The notes below the pieces were generated by a model. The model saw only the letters and a list, made by a program, of their open reading frames with translations. It did not search any database and was not told the DNA's origin. 45,465 nucleotides of DNA from Candidatus Kuenenia stuttgartensis (GTDB lineage: Bacteria; Planctomycetota; Planctomycetia; Pirellulales; UBA1268), in assembly GCA_945877135.1 (NCBI GenBank), contig CAMCQY010000013.1, positions 1 to 45,465 on the forward strand, read 5' to 3'. The position numbers and the translations under genes are program-made. Below, piece after piece: positions 26,933 through 41,277 of the stretch; position 1 is the first letter of the stretch, and each line of letters opens with the position of its first letter.

Positions 26933-28090
26933 CTACCGAGGCTTCACGCACCGGAAGCCGATGTGGTTGCAGCCGCTCGAGGGCTCGCCTTTACCGCGGG
27001 TGCCCACGATGTAGCGGGCGCAGTATTGGTCGGAGCAGAGAAAGGAACCGCCACGCAGGATGCGTTTCTTTTCATGTGGTTCCTGGGGGTCGAAGCTGTC
27101 CGCCGGACCGATCGGATTGTGCTCGGGCTTGCCCGCGGCGAAGGCCGTGGCATACGCATCGTGGCGATACCAATCAGAACACCACTCCCAGACGTTCCCC
27201 GACATGTCGTGGAGTCCGTAGGCATTGGCCGGAAAACATCCGACCGGCGCCACGGCGGCGTAGCCGTCGTCGGCGGTATTCTCCAGTGGAAACCGCCCCT
27301 GCCAGGTGTTGGCCATGAATCGGCCGCCGGGTCGGAATGCATTGCCCCAGGGATACAGGTTGCCGGCGAGCCCGCCGCGGGACGCGAATTCCCACTCGGC
27401 TTCCGTGGGGAGCCGTTTGCCGGCCCACGCCGCGAAGGCCGTCGCATCTTCGTACGCGATCTGTACCACGGGATCGTTGCCACGGCCCTCGATCGAACTC
27501 GCAGGGCCGGTGGGATGCCGCCAGTCTGCCCCCACCACGTAGTTCCACCAGACGTAATGATTGGTCAGCGGGACGGGGTCTGACGGAGGTGTAAAGACAA
27601 GAGAGCCGGCAACAAGGTTTTCAGGGGGGGCATCAGGAAAATCCTCCTGTCTGGGCGGTCGTTCCGCCACCGTGACGTAGCCTGTCGCCGCAACGAACTC
27701 AGCAAAGCGGTCGTTTGTCACCTCCGTGCGATCCATCCAAAAGCCATCGACACGCACAGGATGAATCGGACGCGCGTCGCGCATCGGATCGGGGCCACCA
27801 AACGGCTGCCCGCGGGGGTCGGCGCAGCCCATTGAGAACTCGCCTCCAGGAATCCAGGCCATGTCCGCCGGCGATTCAGGAGGTGCCGACTGCGAGTCTG
27901 CTGCAGTCGGCTGAAACCCGCCGATGCCCGCCCGAGGCCTTCCGTCGGCGCGGTCGAGGACGGTCGAACTGATTGCCCACACAAACGCCGCTGCGGCCAG
28001 ACCGATTCCGATCTGCACCGCCACGGCAGGCAGGCGGCGCGAGAATGTGGCGTCGGAGGGGGGGGTGTCGCGGGGGGCAGGTCGTTTCAT
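26933..28090 (-). CDS. Formylglycine-generating enzyme (SUMF1/FGE family), membrane-anchored
   Basis: A 385-residue member of the family that oxidises a cysteine in sulfatases to formylglycine, the catalytic residue. A hydrophobic segment at residues ~21-42 (VQIGIGLAAAAFVWAI) looks like an N-terminal anchor. The FGE fold follows from IPGGEFSMG to the C-terminus. The end keeps both active-site cysteines, Cys352 and Cys357, in RGGSFLCSDQYC, as in human SUMF1, and finishes with NHIGFRC. These cysteines separate true FGE from the many non-catalytic paralogues. Start at ATG 28090, overlapping the CHAD stop in ATGA, which implies coupled translation. No sulfatase gene is in the window, though planctomycetes usually carry many. 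Confidence 0.9.
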   Translation of the reverse strand: MKRPAPRDTPPSDATFSRRLPAVAVQIGIGLAAAAFVWAISSTVLDRADGRPRAGIGGFQPTAADSQSAPPESPADMAWIPGGEFSMGCADPRGQPFGGPDPMRDARPIHPVRVDGFWMDRTEVTNDRFAEFVAATGYVTVAERPPRQEDFPDAPPENLVAGSLVFTPPSDPVPLTNHYVWWNYVVGADWRHPTGPASSIEGRGNDPVVQIAYEDATAFAAWAGKRLPTEAEWEFASRGGLAGNLYPWGNAFRPGGRFMANTWQGRFPLENTADDGYAAVAPVGCFPANAYGLHDMSGNVWEWCSDWYRHDAYATAFAAGKPEHNPIGPADSFDPQEPHEKKRILRGGSFLCSDQYCARYIVGTRGKGEPSSGCNHIGFRCVKPR

Positions 28091-28992
28091 GCGGAACGCC
28101 GCAGGGTGCGTTTGAAGTGACGGCGGAGTGACCGGCGGCGGACAGGACTCCACCACTTCGAAAAAGCCTTGCGGGCGATCGCGGCCTGCCTGTTCTCATC
28201 GTCACACAATGAGACGAGCATGTCGTTATTGGGACCTGCTTCGGCGGTTCGTGCCCAGCGTTCGAAGCGGTTGGCCGCCGAGGCATGATCGGTGAACTCT
28301 CCCAGCGTCTTCTGGAGTTGCTCGAGAGACTCCTGGCATCGGGCGAGGGCGCGGGTCGGAAAGACCGAGGCGAAGATCTCCAGCGAGTAGCGAAGCTTTT
28401 TGCCTTCGATTCGCAACGAATGGATCTCATCCGGGTCGTGCAGTGTGTGGTCGGCCTGCTGGAAGAACGAGGCGATCATCGGCTTGAACCTCCGGCGTGC
28501 AAAGGTCCGAAAGCCGAGCCGACTTCGCCGGCTGCAGACATCCTCGAGAAGTCGATCGACCCGTGACGTCCAGTCTGCTTCAATGAGCTTTTCGAACTGC
28601 TCCTGAATCGGTGCGCGTGACCTGTGCCGGTGTTTGGAAAGCATCGCGATCAGCCGGGATCGCGCCCGAACCGCGTTGTTACTTGCCAGACGCGCGGTGA
28701 GCACGTCGAGATCGCGTGCCTCGCCGGCCGCGCGACGCAGTCGCCGGAGCCTCTTTTCGAACCAGTCGCGACGTTTGGCGGGGAGTATGGCGTGAAAGAC
28801 ATCGAATGCGGCCAGCGTGCGCCGCGTCGCCACCCGCAATTGATGGACATGATCGGCATTGTCCGGCATGGTGCAGGACGCCCGGAGTTCCGTCCAGACG
28901 GCATCGAAGCGTGTGCGGAGCGTTTGGGCCGCTATCTGCCCCACGGGCAGGCGGTGGTCATCGCTCACAAGCCATTTCTTCGATGCCGCCAT
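28087..28992 (-). CDS. CHAD-domain protein
   Basis: A 301-residue helical protein of the CHAD family, which binds inorganic polyphosphate. The N-terminal motif DHVHQLRVATRRTLAAFDVF carries the H-x-x-R-V-x-x-RR signature, and a second basic repeat (LRIEGKKLRYSLEIF) comes at about residue 200. The chain is strongly basic, as expected for polyphosphate binding. Its TGA overlaps the ATG of the FGE gene. No polyphosphate kinase or CYTH domain is nearby. Start at ATG 28992; the upstream GGAT is only a weak ribosome-binding site. Confidence 0.85.
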   Translation of the reverse strand: MAASKKWLVSDDHRLPVGQIAAQTLRTRFDAVWTELRASCTMPDNADHVHQLRVATRRTLAAFDVFHAILPAKRRDWFEKRLRRLRRAAGEARDLDVLTARLASNNAVRARSRLIAMLSKHRHRSRAPIQEQFEKLIEADWTSRVDRLLEDVCSRRSRLGFRTFARRRFKPMIASFFQQADHTLHDPDEIHSLRIEGKKLRYSLEIFASVFPTRALARCQESLEQLQKTLGEFTDHASAANRFERWARTAEAGPNNDMLVSLCDDENRQAAIARKAFSKWWSPVRRRSLRRHFKRTLRRSA

Positions 28993-29143
28993 CTGAACCG
29001 ATCCGTACGATGCGACACTCGCCGCACGGCACTGGTGCCGGACGGACGCCGTGTCGAGGGCGCCGCCAGAGACACTCTACCGGTTTCGGGTGCCCCGATT
29101 CCAGCAGGGTGGCAACGAAAGGGTTGCTGGGAGGCGGCCTGGA

Positions 29144-30064
29144 TCAAGAGGCTTTCTTGAGTCCCACCTGGTCTGGACCCGGCTGGGCGGGCAACGACGG
29201 TTGCAGCGGCGCTTTGGTGACGATGATCCGAGACGTGAAGACTGTCCCGGCCCCCATGGCCCCCTCGCCGCTCCATCGTCGACCAGTAATTTCCACCTTG
29301 TCTCCCGGCGCGATGAGTTCAACTTCCGCAGCATCGACGATCATGACCTCCGCGTCGTCGGCGAGGGGCAGGGTGAGACGGCGGATGCGTCCCGCGTCCA
29401 CTTTCAATTGAAGCGTGTTGTTGCGAACCTGCACCACCGTGCCAACGACGGTGGTAAGTGTGCGGACGCGAACCGGATCGGGCGTAAAGTCGCGAGGTGG
29501 TGTGACGATTTCGATGGCGCGGATCGGCTCCGCAGCACGGCCCTTGTCATCCACCAGTGCCCGCAGACGGACCGTCGTGCCAGGCTTGATTGCCGCCGCT
29601 GATGCGCGGCCTCCAACCTGCATCAGCGTGACGCCGGCCGGGTGAAGTTGTGCGATCAGCACGGCTGCGGACGGATCGACCGAACCGCCTTGAGTGAAGG
29701 CCACCATGCCGCCAGCAAGCGAGCCTGTCGTCGCCCGAACTCGGCCGGTGAACGACTCCTCGGGAAGGTTGTCGATGACCATTTTGTTTCGTTCGACGGG
29801 CACCGTGATTGCTTTGTTCGTGCCGCGGCAGGCCCCGAGCCCCCAGAGCCGCTCGTAGCTCTTTTGGATGGCGGCAGACTTGTAGAAAGTGCCCCAGTGG
29901 AGGGTGCCGTCCGCCGCAACGGGAGGCAACGGATCGTGGCCGTCGGCGTAGGGATTGTAGGGCTGGGCCAGTACGGGCGTGGCGCAGGCGCCGAGCATGA
30001 GACAGGCGAGCAGCCTCGCCATCCATGGCAGGCGGGCAAGGCGAACGGAGTAAGGTCGTAGCAT
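29144..30064 (-). CDS. Secreted hypothetical protein downstream of rpoC
   Basis: A 306-residue protein with a signal peptide (RLARLPWMARLLACLMLGACA, then TPVLAQPYNPYADG). The body is beta-rich: tandem OB-like stretches such as GRVRATTGSLAGGMVAFTQ and VVGTVVQVRNNTLQLKVDAGR alternate with short turns. GGGAG lies 7 nt before the ATG at 30064, where the signal peptide begins; the frame is open upstream. It has no similarity I recognise. It is the next gene after rpoC on the same strand, about 190 nt away, so it may be partly co-transcribed. Confidence 0.65.
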   Translation of the reverse strand: MLRPYSVRLARLPWMARLLACLMLGACATPVLAQPYNPYADGHDPLPPVAADGTLHWGTFYKSAAIQKSYERLWGLGACRGTNKAITVPVERNKMVIDNLPEESFTGRVRATTGSLAGGMVAFTQGGSVDPSAAVLIAQLHPAGVTLMQVGGRASAAAIKPGTTVRLRALVDDKGRAAEPIRAIEIVTPPRDFTPDPVRVRTLTTVVGTVVQVRNNTLQLKVDAGRIRRLTLPLADDAEVMIVDAAEVELIAPGDKVEITGRRWSGEGAMGAGTVFTSRIIVTKAPLQPSLPAQPGPDQVGLKKAS

Positions 30065-30254
30065 CTGGAGGCTCCCGCGGGGCGGTGGGAGCACAGCCTC
30101 GGCCTCAGCGGCAACAGCCGGCATGCTCCTGCGTTCGACGATACTTCGGCGTTCCTTCCGGATCAAAACAGCCAACCGCCCAAAAGACTGGCCGTGCAGT
30201 TTTTGCCGGTCAAAACGCTTTCATGCTACCGCGTTTGCAACAAACGAAGGGGGC

Positions 30255-34589
<4,335 letters not shown>

Positions 34590-34662
34590 GTGGATGCTCC
34601 TCTTGTTCAGTACCGTTTGCGATCAATCGTCTGCTGTTGAATCCCGGAAGCCGGGGTTGGCT

Positions 34663-34679
34663 AAAGCTCGATGAGCTTT
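34663..34679. terminator. Weak hairpin between rpoB and rpoC
   Basis: AAAGCTC-gat-GAGCTTT (7-bp stem) followed on the plus strand by T's, and preceded by A's on the minus strand. In the operon's direction it lacks a T-run, so it is more likely a structured spacer or a plus-strand (antisense) terminator. Confidence 0.35.
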
Positions 34680-34753
34680 TTGCCGCCGCTGCCACCGCGA
34701 GGAGACTTCTGCCGCCCCGGCGGTGTCCTGCCTTTGAATGACGTGGTTCTCTG

Positions 34754-37700
34754 CTACACCCGTCGTTTTTCCAGTTGCATGTTGAGGGCCAGGCCACGAA
34801 TTTCATTGGTGAGCACGTCAAAGCTGGCAGGTGTGCCCGCTTCGAGCGTGTTCTCGCCCTTTACCATGCTCTCGTAAATTTTGGTGCGGCCCTCAACGTC
34901 GTCGCTCTTGACGGTGAGGAGCTCCTGAAGGATGTAGGCGGCACCGTAAGCCTCCAAGGCCCAGACTTCCATCTCGCCAAATCGCTGACCGCCGAACCGG
35001 GCCTTGCCGCCCAGGGGTTGCTGGGTGATGAGCGAGTAGGGGCCCGTCGACCGGGCATGCACCTTGTCATCAACGAGGTGGTGGAGCTTGAGCATGTAGA
35101 TGTAGCCGACGGTTGTCTCCTGCTCCATCTTTTCGCCTGTGCGACCGTCATAGAGTTGAGCCTTGCCGTGCCGCGGCAGGCCGGCCGTATCCAACACGTC
35201 GTTGATGTCTTCCTCGCTGGCGCCGTCGAACACTGGCGTGATGGCCTGAAAACCGAGCTTCATGCCCGCCCACCCCAGATGCGTCTCCAGAATCTGCCCC
35301 ACGTTCATGCGGCTGGGAACGCCGAGGGGGTTGAGCAGGATCTGTACCGGAGTGCCGTCAGCCAGGAAGGGCATGTCCTCCTTTGGCAGAATCTTGGCAA
35401 TCACACCCTTGTTGCCGTGACGGCCGGCCATCTTGTCGCCGACCGAAATCACGCGGCGCGCAGCAACGTAGACCTTCACCATCTGCAGCACACCCGGCCG
35501 TAGTTCATCGCCGCGCTTCATGCTGTTGAGACGGCGATCGCGGGCGTCGACCGCGGCATCGACAGCCGGCCACATCGTCTTGACGACCTTCTCGACCTCG
35601 GTCTTCCGTTGAGGGGAGCGGATGTCGAGGTCGTCGAGCTTGAATGCGGCTGCACGCTCGGCCACAACCTTGTGATCCTGATTTCGCACCAGCGGGCTTC
35701 CATCGGCAGCCGTCAGCGGCTTCTGGAGCACCTTCTCCAGCTCCGCGACCATCGCAGCAAACACCTCGGCGATCTCCGCATTGCCGATGTTCTCCGCTTC
35801 CTTGAGCTGTTTCTCGAACTCGCGGCGTTCCTCTTCGGAGAGGCTCATCCGCCGGGAGAATTTCTCGGCCGCGATCACGATGCCTTCGACACCGGATGGC
35901 ACCTCCAGCGAATCGTTCTTCACGTCCTCGCCAGCACGGCCGAAGATGGCGTGCAGAAGCTTCTCTTCAGGAGTCAGCTCGGTTTTGCTCTTCGGCGAGA
36001 CCTTGCCGACGAGAATGTCGCCGGGCCTGACATAGGTGCCGATGCGAACAATACCGCTTTCGTCGAGATTGTGCAGGGCCCGTTCTCCGACATTGGGAAT
36101 GTCGCGAGTGAATTCCTCGCGACCAAGCTTCGTGTCGCGAATCTCGATGTCATACTCCTCGATGTGGATCGAGGTGTAGACATCGTCTTCCACCAGTTCC
36201 TCGCTGATGATGATGGCGTCTTCGAAGTTGAAGCCGTCCCAGGCCATGAAGCCGACGAGCACGTTGCGACCGAGGGCCAATTCGCCCTTGTAGGTAGCGG
36301 CGCCGTCGGCCAGCACATCGCCCTTGTCCACCTTCTGGCCGAGCTGCACGATCGGCTTTTGGTTTTGGCACGTCCGCTCGTTGAGCCCGACGTACTTCCG
36401 AAGCTTGTAGCTGTCCACCGATCCGGACGCCGGAGTCACCTCGATCGATTCGGCGTCGACGTAGGAGACAGTGCCCTTCTTGGCTGCCCGCACAATCAGA
36501 CCGGAATTGACCGCCACGTCCCGCTCCATTCCCGTGCCCACGATCGGCGGCTCGGTTACCAGCAGCGGCACGGCCTGCCGCTGCATGTTGGAGCCCATCA
36601 AAGCGCGATTGGCGTCGTCGTGCTCGAGAAACGGAATGAGGCCGGCCGACACGCCCACCATTTGGCTCGGCGCGACGTCGATATATTCGATGGCGTCGGC
36701 GGGCACGAGAACGAAGTCGCCGCGATACCGGGCGATGATGGTGTCGCCCTCCAGTTTGCCGTCAACCACCGTCGCATCGGCAGGCGCAAGATGGGCGTCA
36801 TGCTCCTCGTCGGCGCGGAGCCAGACCACGTCGTCGGTCAACTTGCACTTCGAAACCTTGCGGTACGGAGTGACAAGGAAGCCGTACGAATCGACTCCGG
36901 AGTAGATGGCCAGGCTCGAGATCAGGCCGATGTTGGTGCCTTCCGGTGTTTCGATGGGGCAGATGCGGCCGTAGTGCGAAATGTGCACGTCGCGGACTTC
37001 GAAGCCGGCTCGCTTTCGGTTGAGACCGCCCGGGCCGAGCGCGGAGAGGCGTCGCTCGTGCGTGAGCATCGAGAGCGGGTTCGTCTGGTCAACCACCTGC
37101 GAAAGCTCACCCCGGCCGAAGAAGTATTCGATCGCAGCCGAAATGCTCTTCGGGTTGATGAGCGTCCGCGGTGACATTTCCGCCACGTCCTTGAGACTCA
37201 TCCTCTCCTGCACCGTGCGGCGGAGCTTGAGAAAGCCCTTCCGCAGTTCGTCGCTGGCGAGTTCGTCGATCGTGCGAAGGCGGCGGTTGCCGAGGTGGTC
37301 GATGTCATCGACTTCTACCTCGCCCTCTCCTTCGCTGAGTTGCAGCATGTACTTGATCGCAGCAATCAGATCATCCGGCCTCAGCGTCATCTCTGTCTCC
37401 GGCACCGAAAGCCCGAGTTTGCGATTGATGCGGAAGCGACCAACCCGGCCGAGACGGTAACGGTTGGTATCCTTGAACTTTTCGTCGAACAGCGTCCGCG
37501 CCTTATCGAGAGCCGGCGGATTGCCCGGTCGGAGCCGCTGATAGATCCGCACCAGCGCGTCTTCGTGGCTGGGGGCGACTGCGGTCCGCTTCTTTGATTC
37601 GTCGGAATCTTCCTTGAGGCTGTTCATCAGGAGCGGAACTTTCTGCTCCTGCATCACTTCGACAGCCTTCAGGCCGGAGGTGCAGATCAACTCGGCCATG

Positions 37701-38506
37701 TCGTGCGAGATCTTCACGCCGGCATCGACGATGATCTCACCAGCCCGCTCGCTCCCCTTCGGATAGACGATGTCATCAACGGCGATTCGTCCCTCGAGCT
37801 TCGGCACGCTCCGCCCACCAACGACCTTCTCCACCGAAGTCTTGTAGAAGAGCTTGAGAATCTCGGAGTCGCGGCTGAACTTCGGGTCCATGGCCCGCAG
37901 CAGCGTGAGCGCGGAAAACTTGCCGCTCTGATCGATGCGTACCTGGAGGGTGTCTTTCTTGGAAACGTTGAGTTCGATCCAGCTGCCACGCTCCGGGATA
38001 ATTCGGCAGTTGTATGTCTTGCGATCGCTTGACTCGGTGTCGGCAACGAAGTCGATGCCAGGGGAGCGATGCAACTGACTGACAACGACCCGCTCGGCAC
38101 CGTTGATGATGAACTCACCACCGCCGAGCATGATCGGAATGTCGCCGAGGTAGACCTCTTCCTCGATCGGCTGCTCGCGAGTGAGACGAAGCGTGACGCG
38201 GAGCGGGCGACCGTAGGTCAGTCGAAGTTGTCGGCATTCGTCTGGATCGTACCGCGGCTTTCCGAGCTCGTACCGCAGGTACTCGATCTTGACGGTCTTG
38301 TCATAGCTTTCGATCGGGAAAATCTCACGGAGCACGCCCTCGATGCCGTGGTCCTTCCGCTTGCTCGACGGCACGTCGTACTGAAGAAACGCATCGTAGA
38401 AGCGAGTCTGGATCTCGGTGAGATCGGGAATTGAGTGGCTGGCGCGGCGGCTGCCGAAGTGACGAACCTCAGTGGGCTGGAGACGGCGGACGGCGCGAGT
38501 TGCCAT
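34754..38506 (-). CDS. rpoB: DNA-directed RNA polymerase subunit beta
   Basis: The 1250-residue beta subunit. The rifampicin-pocket region is recognisable: [18 protein letters not shown], then [21 protein letters not shown] and [16 protein letters not shown]. Compared with E. coli, the Asp516, His526 and Ser531 equivalents are kept, but the residue at Asn518 is Thr and Glu523 is Met. The C-terminal region near [19 protein letters not shown] is intact. Starts at ATG 38506 with AGGAG about 10 nt upstream. rplL lies upstream, 280 nt away, with a hairpin and candidate promoter in between. Confidence 0.97.
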   Translation of the reverse strand: MATRAVRRLQPTEVRHFGSRRASHSIPDLTEIQTRFYDAFLQYDVPSSKRKDHGIEGVLREIFPIESYDKTVKIEYLRYELGKPRYDPDECRQLRLTYGRPLRVTLRLTREQPIEEEVYLGDIPIMLGGGEFIINGAERVVVSQLHRSPGIDFVADTESSDRKTYNCRIIPERGSWIELNVSKKDTLQVRIDQSGKFSALTLLRAMDPKFSRDSEILKLFYKTSVEKVVGGRSVPKLEGRIAVDDIVYPKGSERAGEIIVDAGVKISHDMAELICTSGLKAVEVMQEQKVPLLMNSLKEDSDESKKRTAVAPSHEDALVRIYQRLRPGNPPALDKARTLFDEKFKDTNRYRLGRVGRFRINRKLGLSVPETEMTLRPDDLIAAIKYMLQLSEGEGEVEVDDIDHLGNRRLRTIDELASDELRKGFLKLRRTVQERMSLKDVAEMSPRTLINPKSISAAIEYFFGRGELSQVVDQTNPLSMLTHERRLSALGPGGLNRKRAGFEVRDVHISHYGRICPIETPEGTNIGLISSLAIYSGVDSYGFLVTPYRKVSKCKLTDDVVWLRADEEHDAHLAPADATVVDGKLEGDTIIARYRGDFVLVPADAIEYIDVAPSQMVGVSAGLIPFLEHDDANRALMGSNMQRQAVPLLVTEPPIVGTGMERDVAVNSGLIVRAAKKGTVSYVDAESIEVTPASGSVDSYKLRKYVGLNERTCQNQKPIVQLGQKVDKGDVLADGAATYKGELALGRNVLVGFMAWDGFNFEDAIIISEELVEDDVYTSIHIEEYDIEIRDTKLGREEFTRDIPNVGERALHNLDESGIVRIGTYVRPGDILVGKVSPKSKTELTPEEKLLHAIFGRAGEDVKNDSLEVPSGVEGIVIAAEKFSRRMSLSEEERREFEKQLKEAENIGNAEIAEVFAAMVAELEKVLQKPLTAADGSPLVRNQDHKVVAERAAAFKLDDLDIRSPQRKTEVEKVVKTMWPAVDAAVDARDRRLNSMKRGDELRPGVLQMVKVYVAARRVISVGDKMAGRHGNKGVIAKILPKEDMPFLADGTPVQILLNPLGVPSRMNVGQILETHLGWAGMKLGFQAITPVFDGASEEDINDVLDTAGLPRHGKAQLYDGRTGEKMEQETTVGYIYMLKLHHLVDDKVHARSTGPYSLITQQPLGGKARFGGQRFGEMEVWALEAYGAAYILQELLTVKSDDVEGRTKIYESMVKGENTLEAGTPASFDVLTNEIRGLALNMQLEKRRV

Positions 38507-38724
38507 AGAGGAAAGGCTCCTGAACGGGGCGTCTGAGACTGTGTGTAAACTGAGGGTGGCACTGGCTCAGCCAGACGCCCGCACCGTTCGACCAAGCCAC
38601 CCTCCGGACAAACAGATCCGGAGGCATGGCTATCGAGCGGGGGCCATCGGACGCAGCGGCACCGACAGGACAGAGAAGGGCAGAGTGGCGGAGGCAGGAA
38701 ATGCGCAGCAACTGAACAGCAAAT

Positions 38725-38753
38725 ACTATACCAATTGGCAGGCGGAAGACCAA
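38725..38753 (-). promoter_or_regulatory. Candidate internal promoter for rpoBC
   Basis: On the minus strand TTGGTC (38748-38753), a 17-nt spacer and TATAGT (38725-38730). The -10 box matches consensus at 5 of 6 positions; the -35 is weak and lies in the hairpin loop listed below. About 220 nt before the rpoB start. Confidence 0.4.
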
Positions 38754-38769
38754 GCCTCCGCCTGCCAAT
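38734..38769. terminator. Strong hairpin between rplL and rpoB
   Basis: A perfect 13-bp stem (ATTGGCAGGCGGA / TCCGCCTGCCAAT) with a 10-nt loop. On the plus strand a T7 run follows three nt later, the shape of an intrinsic terminator, but the operon is on the minus strand, where the A-run comes first. In the operon's direction it may pause RNA polymerase or form an RNA-processing site, as at the analogous E. coli spacer. Against antisense transcripts entering from rpoB, it looks like a proper terminator. Confidence 0.75.
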
Positions 38770-38786
38770 GGCTTTTTTTGCGGTTT

Positions 38787-39206
38787 CTACTTGATGGAAA
38801 CCTTGGCGCCCGATTCCTCGAGTTCCTTCTTCAGCTTCTCTGCGTCGGCCTTGGAAATGCCTTCCTTGACCTTCGCTGGAGCGCCTTCGACGAGATCCTT
38901 GGCTTCCTTCAGGCCCAGGCCAGTCGCGGCGCGGACGACCTTGATGACGCCGATCTTGTTGTCACCAAAGGCATCGAGAACGACGTCGAATTCGGTCTTC
39001 TCGGCGGCCGCCTCGGCGGCACCGCCGGCACCACCTGCACCAGGAGCGGCCATCATCACCGCGCCACCAGCGGCGGGCTTGATGCCATGAACCTCGTCGA
39101 GGTAGTCCGACAGTTCCTTAGCAGCCTTCAGAGTCAAGCCGACGATCTTGTCGCCAAGATCCTTGGTGTCCTTCGTGAATTCACGCGTTGCTTCAGCCGT
39201 TGCCAT
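38787..39206 (-). CDS. rplL: 50S ribosomal protein L7/L12
   Basis: The 139-residue stalk protein that recruits translation factors. The N-terminal dimerisation helix (residues ~1-50), an Ala/Gly-rich hinge ([20 protein letters not shown]) and the C-terminal factor-binding domain ([33 protein letters not shown]) are all present. It is slightly longer than E. coli L12, mainly in the N-terminal part. AAGGGA lies about 9 nt upstream of the ATG. It sits 219 nt after rplJ. Confidence 0.96.
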   Translation of the reverse strand: MATAEATREFTKDTKDLGDKIVGLTLKAAKELSDYLDEVHGIKPAAGGAVMMAAPGAGGAGGAAEAAAEKTEFDVVLDAFGDNKIGVIKVVRAATGLGLKEAKDLVEGAPAKVKEGISKADAEKLKKELEESGAKVSIK

Positions 39207-39380
39207 CGCTCAAGATCCCTTTCTGTCGAAAAACAGTTCTTCGAAAAATTGACGGTCGATCGGCACGACCGGTCAGGTGTGTTGCGAATTGATTGGTGGT
39301 CGGGGCCGTACCCGAAACGCCCGCAGGGGAACCCAATGTCATACCATGAACTTTGCGTGAGTGAAGGCCACCCCAAAATT

Positions 39381-39396
39381 CACGGCTTAGACCGTG
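39381..39396. promoter_or_regulatory. Small hairpin in the rplJ-rplL spacer
   Basis: CACGG-cttaga-CCGTG, extendable with AATT/AATTT flanks at either side, 30 nt past the rplJ stop. It could separate the two cistrons or protect a 3' end. The 219-nt spacer is longer than usual here and I see no frame in it. Confidence 0.4.
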
Positions 39397-39425
39397 GAAA
39401 TTGAGGCCACCCACATCAAGACCGC

Positions 39426-39977
39426 TCAAGCTGCCGGAGCCTCACCGCCAGAAGCCTTCTCCAGATCCTCCACGCGAGACGAAATCTGCCCGGCGATTGT
39501 GCCTCCCACCGACAGAATCTGGCCGGAAAGGGTTGACGCCAGTCCAGAAATCTGGCCGGAGAGGATAGAGAGCTGTTCCGAACGGGTCGGCCACTTTGCG
39601 ACGCGCTTGATATCCCCAGCGTCGAGGCGGGCGCCGTCCAGAGCACCACCCTTGCACTCGAGTCCCTCAAAGTCCTTGACGGATGAGAGCCGGTCAAGTT
39701 CTTTGGCGAGATCGACCACATCTTCTCCACCCCAGGCGATCGCCAGCATGCCTTCGGTTGTGGAGAACGCCGGTGCGAGAGGCGTATCGAGCGTGGCCCT
39801 GCGTGCCAGGCTGTTCTTGATCAGTTGAAGCTGAATCTTCTTCTTCCGCAGCGTATTGCGCAGCTGCGACGTTTTTTGGGCATCGAGCCTGCCGAGGCTG
39901 ACAACGACCACATCTCCCACGTTGTTGAGCCGCTTTTTCAGGTCGTCCACCAGCATGTCTTTGACGAGTTTGCTCAT
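39426..39977 (-). CDS. rplJ: 50S ribosomal protein L10
   Basis: The 183-residue stalk base protein that holds L7/L12 dimers and represses its own operon in many bacteria. The N-terminal rRNA-binding half (LVKDMLVDDLKKRLNNVGDV, then RKKKIQLQLIKNSLARRA) is clear. The C-terminal L12-binding helix region is longer than in E. coli and repetitive (LSGQISGLASTLSGQI, then SVGGTIAGQISS). Start at ATG 39977; the frame is open 15 codons further upstream. The gene follows rplA by 87 nt, where an L10-type leader could lie. Confidence 0.93.
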   Translation of the reverse strand: MSKLVKDMLVDDLKKRLNNVGDVVVVSLGRLDAQKTSQLRNTLRKKKIQLQLIKNSLARRATLDTPLAPAFSTTEGMLAIAWGGEDVVDLAKELDRLSSVKDFEGLECKGGALDGARLDAGDIKRVAKWPTRSEQLSILSGQISGLASTLSGQILSVGGTIAGQISSRVEDLEKASGGEAPAA

Positions 39978-40064
39978 GTCGAAATCGCTCTTACCAAGGG
40001 TGTTACCGGGGTGCTGTTTCAATCGGAATCACGTGCACGCTGTCGCCGCGGCGGGCGGCAGGCG

Positions 40065-40745
40065 TCACGCAGCCACCATGACGCCGGGTGTCATGGTGGC
40101 CGAAATCGAGACGCTGCGGACGAACTGGCCTCGTACGCTCGACGGCTGCAGGGCCTGGATGTGGTCGATGAACGCGCGGATGTTCGCAACGAGTTGCGAG
40201 GCATCAAAGCTCGCCTTGCCGACGACGGCATGAACAATGCCCGTCGGATCGTTGCGAAACTCAACCTTGCCAGCCTTGTATTCGCTGACCGTCTTGCCGA
40301 TGTCTGCCGTGACGGTGCCCGCACGTGGGCTGGGCATCAGACCTCTGGGGCCGAGCACCTTCCCCAACGGGCCGACCAGACCCATCATGTCGGGAGCTGC
40401 GATGCAGACGTCGAAGTCGGTCCAACCCTCCTTGATCCGCTTGGCAAGTTCGTCGCCGCCAACCGCCTCGGCGCCGGCTGCCTTCGCATCTTCGGCCAGG
40501 TTGCCCTTGGCAAACACGACCACTCGCTTCGCCTTGCCGATACCGTGGGGCAGCACGAGCGAGCCGCGGATGATCTGATCAGCCTGTTTGGGATCGATGC
40601 CAAGACGCATGTGGATCTCGACGGTCTGGTCGAACTTGGCTGGCGGAAAGCTCTTGATGACGCCCACGGCGTCAGCCAGGGGGATTGGGTCGTCGGTCTT
40701 CGGCTTCAGGGCGAGCATCGCCCGCATGCGCTTGGAGAGGGACAC
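40065..40745 (-). CDS. rplA: 50S ribosomal protein L1
   Basis: The 226-residue L1-stalk protein. Typical segments: [60 protein letters not shown] and the C-terminal [10 protein letters not shown]. The GTG at 40745 is chosen since CCAGGA is ~8 nt upstream and the length then fits the family; the frame continues upstream into the rplK spacer. L1 also represses its own operon in E. coli. Confidence 0.94.
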   Translation of the reverse strand: MSLSKRMRAMLALKPKTDDPIPLADAVGVIKSFPPAKFDQTVEIHMRLGIDPKQADQIIRGSLVLPHGIGKAKRVVVFAKGNLAEDAKAAGAEAVGGDELAKRIKEGWTDFDVCIAAPDMMGLVGPLGKVLGPRGLMPSPRAGTVTADIGKTVSEYKAGKVEFRNDPTGIVHAVVGKASFDASQLVANIRAFIDHIQALQPSSVRGQFVRSVSISATMTPGVMVAA

Positions 40746-40823
40746 GTCGAAAATCCTGGAAGGTGCTCTTGGAAAACGTGGGAAACAATACGATCGACAA
40801 CGATACATCGGCAGACGAAATGC

Positions 40824-41249
40824 TCAACCCTCGACAGTGATGCCCATGCTGCGAGCAGTACCCTCGATCATACGGCGGGCATATTCGCCGTCTCGGGCAT
40901 TGAGATCGGGAGTTTTCAGGCGGACAATCTCGTCAAGTTGGGCCTTGGTGACCTTCCCGACTTTATCCTTATTGGGCACGCCCGATCCCTTGGCAAGCCC
41001 TGCGGCTTTTTTCAGCAGCGCCGCTGCAGGCGGGCTCTTGGTGATGAATTCGAACGACCGGTCGTTGTAGACCGTGACAACCACCGGGATCGGCATGCCT
41101 GCCGCCTCGCGTGTGCGGTCGTTGAACTGCGATACGAACTGGCCGAGGTTGATGCCGAAACGGCCGAGTGATGTGCCGACCGGGGGCGCCGGTGTCGCCT
41201 GCCCACCGGGCACCTGAAACTTTGCCTGACCAACCATCTGCTTCGCCAT
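40824..41249 (-). CDS. rplK: 50S ribosomal protein L11
   Basis: The 141-residue GTPase-centre protein. The N-terminal domain ([19 protein letters not shown], with the proline-rich turn near the thiostrepton site) and the C-terminal rRNA-binding domain ([23 protein letters not shown], then [16 protein letters not shown]) are normal. Start at ATG 41249 with GGCAGGAAG just upstream. It sits between nusG and rplA, 28 nt past nusG. Confidence 0.97.
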   Translation of the reverse strand: MAKQMVGQAKFQVPGGQATPAPPVGTSLGRFGINLGQFVSQFNDRTREAAGMPIPVVVTVYNDRSFEFITKSPPAAALLKKAAGLAKGSGVPNKDKVGKVTKAQLDEIVRLKTPDLNARDGEYARRMIEGTARSMGITVEG

Positions 41250-41277
41250 CTTCCTGCCCTTTCGTTGCTACCGATCC

